Below are positions 20,651 through 28,810 of a DNA stretch of 64,000 nucleotides, piece after piece. The stretch lies in assembly GCF_932526225.1 (NCBI RefSeq), contig NC_064048.1, positions 6,182,627 to 6,246,626 on the forward strand. Reading direction: 5' to 3'. Origin of the DNA: Nematostella vectensis (Eukaryota; Cnidaria; Anthozoa; Actiniaria; Edwardsiidae). The position numbers and the translations under genes are program-made. The notes under the pieces were generated by a model, which saw nothing but the letters and a program-made list of their open reading frames with translations, made no database searches and had not been told where the DNA came from. The stretch's first letter is position 1, and the number at the start of each line of letters is the position of its first letter.

Positions 20651-21577
20651 ATGTCCGACGAAGAAATCGATGCGTTCCTTCGTCCTATATACTACGCCAG
20701 AGGCGGCTTCCAGGGAGTGACCGCTCTGCATGCCAAACTTCCCAAGGGCTCAGCCTCCATAGATCGAGTGCGCAAGTGGGTAAGCACGCAGCCCGTCGGG
20801 GGCTACACACAGACATCCCCTCCTCCGACTACCTACGCCCACTTCTTGGAGCAGATGCCAAACCGTATCAACCAGTCGGACCTGCTATTCTTGCCAACCG
20901 ACCGCGGGTACAAGTATGCCCTGACTGTCGTTGACGTTGCTTCACGATATAAAGCCGCCCGCCCACTGAGGACTAAGAGCGCGGCCGTCGTCTCCCGTGA
21001 ACTCGCTGGCATCTATGCAGAGGGACCTCTAACATGGTCTAAAGTCCTCATGGTTGATGACGGCACGGAGTTCAAGGGTGCTACCACAAAGCTTCTAACA
21101 GACCACGGGGTGGAGGTCCGACAGGCCGAGCCAGGGCACCACAGGAGCCCAGCTTTCGCCGAGTCTTTCCATCGCTGGCTGGCACAGCGCCTATTTCGTG
21201 CGCAGTACTCGAAGAAGCTTGCATCCGGCGAGACGAACCGTGAGTGGGTTACTGCTTTGCCAATCGTCATCTCGGACATAAACGCAACGAAGACTCGCAT
21301 GACTGGATTTCCGCCTAAAGACGCCATAAAGCTGAGGCGCGTGCCTCTCAAAGCCGAAAAGCCCCCCTTAGAGGTCCCCTTAGAGGCCGGAACGGAGGTG
21401 TACATCGCCGTAAACGAGGAAGACCTTCAGGACAGAGAGACGGACCCGTGGTGGACAAGCAAGGCATACCCAATACTAAAGAGGGTCGTGGAGCCCGGAC
21501 AGCCAGTGTTGTATTACACGGCGTACTCTAAGCACGGCTTCACGCGTTCGCAGTCGCGTAGCGTCACGCTAGCGTGA
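20651..21577 (+). CDS. Retroviral-type (rve) DDE integrase
   Basis: I choose ATG 20651 (MSDEEIDAFLRPIYYARGG); upstream in-frame ATGs lie in the palindrome region. 308 aa, intact. Residues about 1-50 form a helical N-terminal DNA-binding part (VTALHAKLP, IDRVRKWVSTQP). The catalytic core shows the rve pattern: first Asp in QSDLLFLP, strand YALTVVDVASRYKAARPL, second Asp in VDDGTEF, and Glu in SPAFAESFHRWL about 35 residues later. The C-terminal part is beta-rich, as in SH3-like tails. This is the enzyme type that inserts Polintons. The short GTATG duplication agrees. It converges with the replicase gene across a 25-bp gap. Confidence 0.9.
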   Translation: MSDEEIDAFLRPIYYARGGFQGVTALHAKLPKGSASIDRVRKWVSTQPVGGYTQTSPPPTTYAHFLEQMPNRINQSDLLFLPTDRGYKYALTVVDVASRYKAARPLRTKSAAVVSRELAGIYAEGPLTWSKVLMVDDGTEFKGATTKLLTDHGVEVRQAEPGHHRSPAFAESFHRWLAQRLFRAQYSKKLASGETNREWVTALPIVISDINATKTRMTGFPPKDAIKLRRVPLKAEKPPLEVPLEAGTEVYIAVNEEDLQDRETDPWWTSKAYPILKRVVEPGQPVLYYTAYSKHGFTRSQSRSVTLA

Positions 21578-21602
21578 TCAGCGCCTGTGCCTTCTATTGC
21601 AG

Positions 21603-24600
21603 CTAAGGCACGTGAGTCTGACATTCCACTTGTAGTGACCCTGACTGTCGTCCAGCCGGTCGATACTGAAGCATTGGGGATGACTCTTGGTGTACCCCTG
21701 AAGCAGAAGCTGTGCCACAGACCGTGCACTTCTTTTCCGCGTCAGCAATCATGCCGAGTACGTGGTCTACCGTCAGAACGTGGTGCGGTCCCGTGTACTT
21801 TGTGGGACCCTTTTGCCTGTCGTCTATAGCGTATCGCTTGATTCGCGCTATAATGAGCTCTTTACTGGGCGTAGCCTGCAGTCCTGTGGGAACCATGGCA
21901 CCGGGGGTGTCATCGGGGGGGATCACTCGGACTATCTGGTCGGCGCGCCGCACGCGGGAGATGCCGGTGTATACAGCATTCGTGATCCAGCCTTCTAAGC
22001 TGTGGTCTATGATTAACAGACGTCTTGGAGTCTGGATAGTCTTGCCCTGCACCCGGTGGACTGTCCCCCAGCCCGCGTATTTCCACTCGAGGGGAAGCCC
22101 GTTAAGGACCGCGTCGAGAGGAACCTCGACTACCGTGCCTTTGTACGCGTCGACCTTCTCACCCCTTTTGCCTGGCACGGGCACCGGCCGCCCTTGCTTG
22201 CGATAAGGATGCGCGACGCTAGGATCGGGGTCAAAGCGGATGGTCGCTGGCAATCGGGGGTAGTTTTTCCTGTGGTGCTCTACCAATCGCTGCTGAACAA
22301 GGGCCCCCATCTTGTTGGTCGAGCACACCCACATATCGCTTGGGTGGGCCTGCTCGATCGCTGCGTCGAACGCCACCCCATCCCACTCCTCTCGAAACCC
22401 CTCAAGCTGTTGGGAATCTGGCTGACACCAAATCCGGCCTTTTATGTCGTGGAGCCTGGAGGAGGGCGCGGCAGAACCGCAGTCGCATGTACTGTACGGC
22501 TTTCCGCAGTCTTCACACAGGCAGAGGTAGTCGGACTCGGACCAGCGGATGTTCCCTTGTGCCCACTCCTTGAGCATATCGTGAGGCCCCTCTTTATCTC
22601 CCCAGGGCGGGACCTGCCCATAGTCGCCACAACACACTACCTGACACGGCCGCGTGGCGAGATACCCTAGGATGGCGCGTAGCACTTTAGTCTGTACCTT
22701 ACAGCACTCGTCAATGATGATTACTTCTGCGAGACGGTCGAGTTTGTGCCCCAGCTCGGAAGGTCTCCACTCCTCTATCGGCTTCTCCGCTGGTATGCAG
22801 AGGTAGTGGTGTTAGGTTTATGCCTTCACCGCGAAGCGCGGGTTGTTGCAATGGTCGTGGGCGAGGTCGTTCTCGGGAGTGAGCACCACAACGTTGCGGC
22901 CGCGGAACATGCTCACCGCCCACTCGGTCTTCCCCGATCCTCCTTGGCCGGCTAGATACATCTTTGCAGAGGTTGCGGCCACTAGATAGCACGGCAGACT
23001 CGGCGCGGTGCTTGGCTCCCTAGCCAAGCTCCCCGACCTCTTCGGACCCCAAGCCGCTTCGGGTCACCACTCGTACCCAGGCTTCTTGTGGCGCCACTCT
23101 CCATACCTCGGATTTCGCTCCACGAGCTTTACGCCACTGGGCACCGCCTTTGCGTAAATGGCATCTGTGCACACTCGGAGGCCGTTTCTCGAGGGATCCG
23201 CCTCAACATGCGTCGCAACGCTATGTTTGTGTACGCCAAGACGAAGGCCCTGATATGGTACCATTGTGAGCGCCGGGCACCGTCTTTGTATTGGATCAGA
23301 TGAGCCCAGTCGGCATGCTCGAAGTTAAGTAAGTGGTCGGTGCCCGCAAGGAGGTTTGTCAGATAAGCGGCTTCTTCACGGTCGAGGACTACGATCGAGG
23401 ACTCGTCGCCATGGCGAGCGCACTTGTCTACGAAACGGACAGCGAGATCTCGACCTTCAGGGCACTGCGAGTCTTCGCCGCAGGGGCGGCACGCGATGGA
23501 GTGGAGGAACTTGATGGAGTCCTTTTTTGCGACGCTATACAACACCTCCCTCGCCGTGGCCATGACGAGGTCACCCGAGTCTAACAGGTCCTTGAGCTCT
23601 TGCGTGGTGATCCAGCCCTCGTTTTGCTTCAAGTGCTGCCCCACCCGTCCCTGTATTTAAGAGGCGTTGGCCAGATGCTCTCTCTCTGGGTCCACTTCTT
23701 GAAGCGATACCCTATTGCACCGCCCATCGAGTGCGTAGCTTCGGTGTACTCTTGGTAGGCTGGGTGGTCATCAGGGAGCCATTGAGGATCATATCCAGTC
23801 TCGTATGTAAACGCCCTGTCGATAGCCCATCCGTCTTGTCCCGATCGGTACAGTTTGCTTTCGTGCGTGACTATAACGCGCCCACACAGCCAGATCCTCG
23901 TGCTTCTGGGGATCGCCCTGTTTATAAAGCGAATGAGCACCTCTCGCACTTTTGCCTCGCGCGTTTTTGTGGCGGCACTGGTGGCGCGAGGCGCTGCCTT
24001 CCCCTGACATAACGAACGAAGCTCCCCCTCAGCCTCGAAGTCTAGGCCGTGGACGCTCGCGATCGCAGGTGGTTCAATCAGAAGCTCCGCCCAGGCGTGG
24101 TTATCGTGGCAAGAGATAGTGATCCCCGTCTTAGTCTTGTACTTCCCCGAGTCCCACAGGACGTTACCCAGGGCGTCCACGGCTACTAGCTTTACCTCGA
24201 GCTTCTTTTCCATCTCAAAGAGGTCTTCTTTGGTGCATCCCGTAGTGGCCAGCTTCTTGTCGAATCGCTCGAGGATCTTGCCTCGTGTCTTGGTTAGACC
24301 AAGGGAGCGCGAGTTGCCGCGATTCCTCAAGAAGTCGGCAACATAGCTTACAACACAGTTAGCGAAGGCGTCACTCCCCTCTCGCTCAAACATTGGCCCA
24401 GGCTCACCACTTTGTTCAGGTAGAGGGCGAAGCTCGTATCTCACGTAGACGAGGTACTCTCGTCCTTTCTCCCAAATACCCGCATCGATGCCTTCCAGGG
24501 CACCGACTGCGATTTGGCCCCCTCTTTTGACTAACGACCCGCCGATCTTGTGCTCCGAGCGCCCTTCCTCCTCTGTGATTGGCGCCAGTGGCTCTGCGAG

Positions 24601-25125
24601 GGCCTTACCAACGACCGTAAAGAGTCTGTAACGCCGGTCGGGGTCCACCATTTCGAGCACCGGTGGCAACACTGCGTTTGCCCGCAGAGACTCCCGCTCG
24701 TGCGAGACCCACCACACCGAGCCATCGTCATTAATATCAGGCCCCCGCATAACCGGCTTTAGAGCAATGACACCTGCTCCACCAAGATCTCGTATCTCCT
24801 GGTAAACACCGGCGCTTATGTCTCGGCCCCGAAGAGTGGCATCCACGCTTGGGAACCGAAGATGGGCGCCCCCGACGAAGAGAGAATAGTACTTCTCGGG
24901 GTCTAAGCTCTCTGGGCCCTTTTGCCGCCGTCCCGGCAGCAAAGGGTCGAACTCGCGCCGCACTTCCTCTGTCCACACTTTTGCCGGTACGAGCGGCTTA
25001 AGAAGCTTGTGTTTGACATCGTCGGGGATGTCCTCGTCCAGGATGTTCTGGACCAGCCCTGCCAGTACGGCGGGCGCCTCTTTGTCACGCATGCCATTGA
25101 GAACCTCCTCTATGTAAGCGTCCAT
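21603..25125 (-). pseudogene. Giant replication protein: polymerase-like region fused to an SF1 helicase, broken
   Basis: The leftward gene starts at ATG 25125 (MDAYIEEVLNGMRDKEAP) and would encode about 1170 aa. Part 1 (to stop 23629) is open for 498 codons and has SCHDNHAWAELLIEPP. A shift near 23640 leads to a second frame (to 23129) with RSQWYHIRAFVLAYTNIAL. A second shift near 23200 leads to a third frame with RVCTDAIYAKA, which resembles family B polymerase motif C (DTDS) after a helix. In the same frame TGA (23064-23066) and TAA (22818-22820, 22812-22814) interrupt. The helicase part has Walker A LAGQGGSGKTEW (about 22949), EVIIIDECCKV, VCCGDYGQVPPW, GTVHRVQGKTIQ and YTGISRVRRADQI, which are SF1 motifs I, II, III, V and VI (Pif1/RecD-like). 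The helicase is confident; the polymerase is tentative. Confidence 0.75.
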
Positions 25126-25391
25126 GTTTGGGCACACCTTGTGCCACCCAGTCTCTAACTGCCCGTGTCACAACCGGCGGGACGAGTGTTTGGGTACACC
25201 TTGTGCCACCCAGTCTCTAATTGCCCGTATCAAAGCCGACGGGACGAGTGTTTGGGTATGCCTGTGCCACCCAGTCTCTAATCGCCCGTATCGCGGGCCG
25301 CGATGTCAGACAGGACGAGCGTTCGGGTATGCCTTGTGCCACCCAGTCTCTAATTGCCCATACTGCGGGCTGCGATGTCAGTCAGGACGAG
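25125..25391. repeat. Four tandem repeats at the replicase start
   Basis: Four copies begin at 25125, 25187, 25249 and 25320 (62, 62, 71 and 72 bp). They share TGTTTGGGTA..CCTTGTGCCACC, CAGTCTCTAATTGCCC and GGACGAG. The last two copies share an extra GCGATGTCAG block. The array begins at the replicase ATG and lies where its promoter should be. Confidence 0.9.
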
Positions 25392-25439
25392 TGCGAACCA
25401 TCCCCGAGCGCGCCTCTCGACGCCACGCATCCTCTGCCC

Positions 25440-25640
25440 TTAACGATTCGCTCCGCAGGGGCGGCACAACCGCGTCTCCGACTGAGTCCCTATGCCGCAG
25501 ATCCTGCACGGCACGGGGAGGGGGCTGCCCTTACGGAGCCTTTGGAGGTGCACCTTGCAGTAGGTGTCCATGCACCTCTGGCCGCACGTGCTTGCTTGGC
25601 CGACCTTTAGCCACCCGCAATAATCTTTTCCGCACTTCAT
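25440..25640 (-). CDS. Small Cys-rich zinc-ribbon-like protein
   Basis: I choose ATG 25640 (MKCGKDYCGWLKVGQ); a TTG further upstream is in frame but less likely. 66 aa, intact, with nine Cys and one His. Motifs include CGKDYCGW, STCGQRCMDTYCKVHL, VPCRICGIG and RLCRPCG, so two zinc-binding knuckles are probable. It is transcribed in the same direction as the replicase and lies upstream of it, beyond the tandem repeats. A DNA-binding or regulatory role is inferred. Confidence 0.7.
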   Translation of the reverse strand: MKCGKDYCGWLKVGQASTCGQRCMDTYCKVHLQRLRKGSPLPVPCRICGIGTQSETRLCRPCGANR

Positions 25641-25886
25641 CCTTCGAACGCTCGGTATACCACAGGACAGACGGAGGTCTAATTGCAAGTCCTTGGGGGT
25701 TCGAACTGCATTATTGGAAAAATATAGCGATTATACTTCATAACAGCTTTATTCATTAGAGTGCGAGTCAGAAAGTTCTTAAAAACGTATGTCATGAAGT
25801 ACCAAGCTCGATTATCAAAGATGGCGGCTCGACTCAAACACGAAATTAGATCTAAAATGCTTGGCTGGAAACTCTCAATAACAACC
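25641..25886. other. AT-richer spacer between the zinc-ribbon gene and the right TIR
   Basis: No gene is seen. Base composition here resembles the host more than the element. It contains CAAGATGGCGGC-like sequence at about 25819. It would hold the promoter for the leftward zinc-ribbon gene. Confidence 0.45.
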
Positions 25887-26443
25887 GGCCGCTATCAGAG
25901 CTCGACACGGCCTCGCACCGCGTGAGAAAAAAGCAGGAAAGGGCCCTCCCTGGAGACGCGCGAAAAGATGAAAAAGAGGCTGCGAGAAATTCGCGAGGAG
26001 TTCGGGAGCGAGGTGTTCGGGTAAAACTCAGGTTTAAACGCCACGCCAGCGGCTTTGAATTTACGGCCGAAAAACGGTTATTCCGCGCTCCGGCGGCCCA
26101 ATCCACGTTCCTCGCTTTCACGGCCCTCAGGTCCTAGCGCAAGGCGCTGGCGTCCCCGACATAGATTAATGATTGCTAACCATCGCTAATTACCCATCTA
26201 CGCGGAGTGTGTCTTGCGTAGATTTACCCATCTACGCGAAGTGGTCCGGACGTAGATTAATAACCGGCAATTATTAATCTACGCGAAACGCGTTTCGGTG
26301 TAACTGAAAGTCCCCATCCTGGAACGGGGTTGGGGGGGTCGGAGGGGGGATTCGCGCCTCCCAAGCCTAAGACGGGGCTGGGAGGCCCGGAGGGGTGATC
26401 CGCGCCTCCCAATCGTTTCTATGAAACCCCCCCAGTCCCCCGA
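25887..26443 (-). repeat. Right terminal inverted repeat
   Basis: Reverse complement of 11931-12500 with scattered changes, for example a 9-bp difference near GGGCCGCCGGAGCGCG and an extra C in CCCTCCCTGG. It contains the same palindrome array (CGAAACGCGTTTCG and GTAGATTAATAA..TTATTAATCTAC). The two TIRs have diverged only slightly, so the insertion is not ancient. Confidence 0.92.
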
Positions 26444-26448
26444 GTATG
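26444..26448. repeat. Right target duplication GTATG
   Basis: Matches 11926-11930. The host MITE resumes directly after it (CAGGGACGAAAAGCTCAAAT). Confidence 0.75.
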
Positions 26449-26635
26449 GGCCCAGGGACGAAAAGCTCAAATTTCAATGACACTTTACAAAAAGTCACAT
26501 CATATCAATTCAAACAAAGTCGCATTTGATATTTTGTTTCCTATTACTCACTAAGTACTTAGAGAAATTTTCCGCTTTCTATTAGATATGAAATTGGCTT
26601 ATTTCAAGCGTCATTTCTTATTTTCCCGTCATGTC

Positions 26636-26644
26636 GATCCACGA
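26636..26644. repeat. Right 9-bp target duplication GATCCACGA of the host MITE
   Basis: Exact match to 11731-11739, directly after the MITE end CCGTCATGTC. Confidence 0.9.
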
Positions 26645-26799
26645 AGGAACTTGGTCAGGGGGTCGACTGCCGTCCGAAGGTATACTCCGTTTTGTGTCGG
26701 TAGAGAATTAATCGACATTCTTTGTTATAAATTGTCTTAGACTTATTCGTAATCGTTCAGTGGCCCTGAGTGACTTTTGTCAGGATAGTATAAAATTTT

Positions 26800-27450
26800 T
26801 CGCAATCCTATTATATCACGGGAATTAGGTACTTTGTCCGCGATTTCTTTATAAAATAAACAAAAATGAATCCCCGACGTGTGTTGAAAATTTAACTAAG
26901 CGATAGAATATTTCTAACCTTAATCTGAAATGTCTCCTGCCTTCTTAGTTAGCGAAATCCTTTTTGGTTGCCTCTTGTTATGTTTCTATTTCTCTTTCTA
27001 AAAACCCTAGCGATCGTTGTTTTCAAGCCTCTTTAGTGTTCGTGACAAGCCCGAGCCATCTCCGAACCTAACTTCGTATTTTAGGTTCTATATAAACATT
27101 ATTTTATAATTTTTTTAAATTTTATAAATGTATTTTATATAGAACCTAAATACGAAGTTGGGGGAGGGCTCGGGCTTGTCACAAACACTAAAGAGGCAAT
27201 GGTTACACAGTACCGTTCAAATGTTTCGAGACTTGAAAACAACGATCCCTAGGGTTTTTAGCCAAGAGAAATAGAAACATAACAAGAGGCAACTAAAATG
27301 ATTTCGCTAACTCAGAAGGCAGGAGACATTTCGGATTATAAGAAATATTCCATTATCTGAGTTCAATATTCAACATGAATTGGGGATTAATTTTTTTTAG
27401 TTTATAAAGAAATCGCTGACAACGTTTTTTAATTCCCGTGATTATGTGAT
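26800..27450. repeat. Foldback (long inverted repeat) element
   Basis: Arms of about 300 bp face each other around an AT-rich centre near 27110. TTTTAGGTTCTATATA faces TATATAGAACCTAAAT, GACAAGCCCGAGC faces GCTCGGGCTTGTC, and GCGATTTCTTTATAAA has a mirror image near 27405. It is non-coding and probably a foldback transposon. It ends close to the tRNA-Pro gene. Confidence 0.85.
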
Positions 27451-27515
27451 TTTTAAAGCGTGAAGAGCAAGCAAATTAGTAATATCAATATTTGACACGT
27501 TATACGGATGGCTTT

Positions 27516-27587
27516 GGCTCAGTGGTCTAGTGGTATGATTCTCGCTTCGGGTGCGAGAGGTCACGGGTTCGATTCCCGTCTGAGCCC
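27516..27587 (+). tRNA. tRNA-Pro (CGG)
   Basis: A 72-nt cloverleaf: acceptor GGCTCAG/CTGAGCC, A box TGGTCTAGTGG, anticodon stem CTCGC/GCGAG with loop TTCGGGT giving anticodon CGG, and B box GGGTTCGATTCCC. A long T run follows (27591 onward), suitable as a Pol III terminator. Confidence 0.95.
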
Positions 27588-27875
27588 TATTTTTTCATTT
27601 TTTTTTTCATTTGGTGTCTTTTTATAAATTTGATCACGTCTTTTACAATTTGATTATTTTAACAAAGACTAGCTTCTTATAAATACGCCTGTAGCCTTCA
27701 ACTCGCTTATACGTTAATAAGAAATCCTAAACGACAAGCCATTTGGAAATAGAAATCTTTATTATGTTATTTAACTATCTTTAAATAGACAAAAGATATA
27801 GAATCGTTTTTTTTTTTTTTTTCAGAAGTTTAAATAGAAAAAAAATGAGAAAAAAAAATGAGAAAAAAGCAGTCT

Positions 27876-27947
27876 GGGCTCAGACGGGAATCGAACCCGT
27901 GGCCTCTCGCACCCAAAGCGAGAATCATACCACTAGACCACTGAGCC
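27876..27947 (-). tRNA. tRNA-Pro (TGG)
   Basis: Almost identical to the 27516 gene on the opposite strand, but the anticodon loop is TTTGGGT, so the anticodon is TGG. Downstream on the minus strand come TTTTTT runs (27861-27867). The two genes converge, about 290 bp apart. Confidence 0.95.
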
Positions 27948-28028
27948 ACCACTGAAAATATAGGGAATAAATATATATTATATACTGCAGGCAAGTCATG
28001 CAGAGTATATGGGTGACAGCAAACAAAT

Positions 28029-28438
28029 GTTCATACTGAATGATTTTGATATCGTTCTTTCACGGGTAGTAGTTTTTTTTCAAGGGACGTTCTTTTGAGT
28101 AAAATCGGCGATCAATTTTGTAGTGTTGTTGGTACGATTAGTACGTTGTGAATTTAGTTTGAAGCTACTACGAAACGAGTCAATAACATTCGCACTTGAT
28201 TGTTGTGTCTTCAATGCAGTCTGGGTGAAATGTTCATAATAAATGATTTTGATATCGTTCTTCCACGGGTAGTAGTTTTTTTTTTCAAGGAACGTTCTTT
28301 TGAGTAAAATCGGCGATCAATTTTGTAGTGTTGTTGGTACGATTAGTACGTTGTGAATTTAGTTTGAAGCTACTACGAAACGAGTCAATAACATTCGCAC
28401 TTGATTGTTGTGTCTTCAATGCAGTCTGGGTGAAATTC
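28029..28438. repeat. Direct tandem duplication, two units of about 202 bp
   Basis: 28029-28230 and 28231-28438 are nearly identical (TTTTGATATCGTTCTT.CACG, GGTACGATTAGTACGTTG, TTCAATGCAGTCTGGGTGAA). No coding capacity is evident. Confidence 0.9.
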
Positions 28439-28627
28439 GAAGCTATTTGGACGAGTAGTTTGCGAGCTAAGCAGTTGAGTTTCCCACCATATAAAACAGA
28501 AGGTTGCACACTACGGCTGGCTGTCCGCCATAAAAGCTGAACTCTAATTCGCCTCTAGTTTTGTTTTAGCAGCCGCTTTTAGTGTCACGCACGCCTTCCC
28601 CAGTTACCACAAGCTTGATAGATACCC

Positions 28628-28810
28628 TTACTTCCGGAGGTCCGACGGAAACCTCAACCGTTAAAAGACAAAAGAATCTATTAGAATCCGAGATATTTAA
28701 CAGGCCATCCGCTCTAAATTATCAATCACATCCTTAAAGAAACTTCCAATAGACACACTGCTTTTAATATTTTGAAATATTTTCCGCGTTTTCCGTTAAA
28801 AATCATCGGC
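28628..28810. mobile_element. Truncated copy of the TTAA-type MITE
   Basis: Shares CTTCCGGAGGTCCGACGGAA, GGCCATCCGCTCTAAATTAT and the TTTTCCGTTAAAAATCATCGG end region with the copies at 34788, 41878 and 54550. Its outer terminal repeat is missing or diverged. Confidence 0.7.

Larger units (their letters stand above)
11931..26443. mobile_element. Endogenous Polinton-like virus/transposon, 14.5 kb, decayed
   Basis: Bounded by inverted repeats of about 560 bp and a GTATG duplication. It carries a capsid gene, packaging ATPase, rve integrase, a replicase with an SF1 helicase and at least eight smaller genes in a compact, nearly intronless layout. It is visibly richer in G+C than the host flanks. 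The combination of double-jelly-roll capsid, packaging ATPase and retroviral-type integrase is known for Polintons/Mavericks and Polinton-like viruses. I find no adenovirus-type protease gene, and the polymerase region is fused to a helicase, so this belongs to a non-canonical branch. Five genes are intact and the rest carry frameshifts or stops. Confidence 0.9.
11740..26635. mobile_element. Host MITE split by the 14.5 kb viral element
   Basis: 11740-11930 and 26444-26635 are the two halves of one non-autonomous DNA transposon of about 380 bp. Its ends are GACATGACGG and CCGTCATGTC, and it has a 9-bp duplication. The intact relative at 39367-39737 aligns across the break at the motif CGCTATGTATGAGCTCAGGG. 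A 9-bp duplication suggests a Mutator-like (or Merlin-like) family. Both halves are AT-rich and non-coding. Confidence 0.88.

Noticed and set aside
21712..22206. Rightward frame opposite the helicase
   Set aside because: Antisense shadow; the minus-strand frame carries the SF1 helicase motifs.
22812..22820. Short intron explaining the two TAA codons in the helicase
   Set aside because: No convincing donor and acceptor pair restores the frame, and the sequence on both sides continues in the same frame.
15961..23066. Stop-codon recoding in the element
   Set aside because: All three stop codons interrupt genes, together with frameshifts, while other genes end normally. Decay is simpler.
25125..25391. 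CRISPR array
   Set aside because: Units are directly adjacent with no unique spacers, and the context is an animal genome.
25124..25759. 211-codon rightward frame across the tandem repeats
   Set aside because: Repetitive only because the DNA is repetitive; it lies opposite the replicase start and the zinc-ribbon gene.
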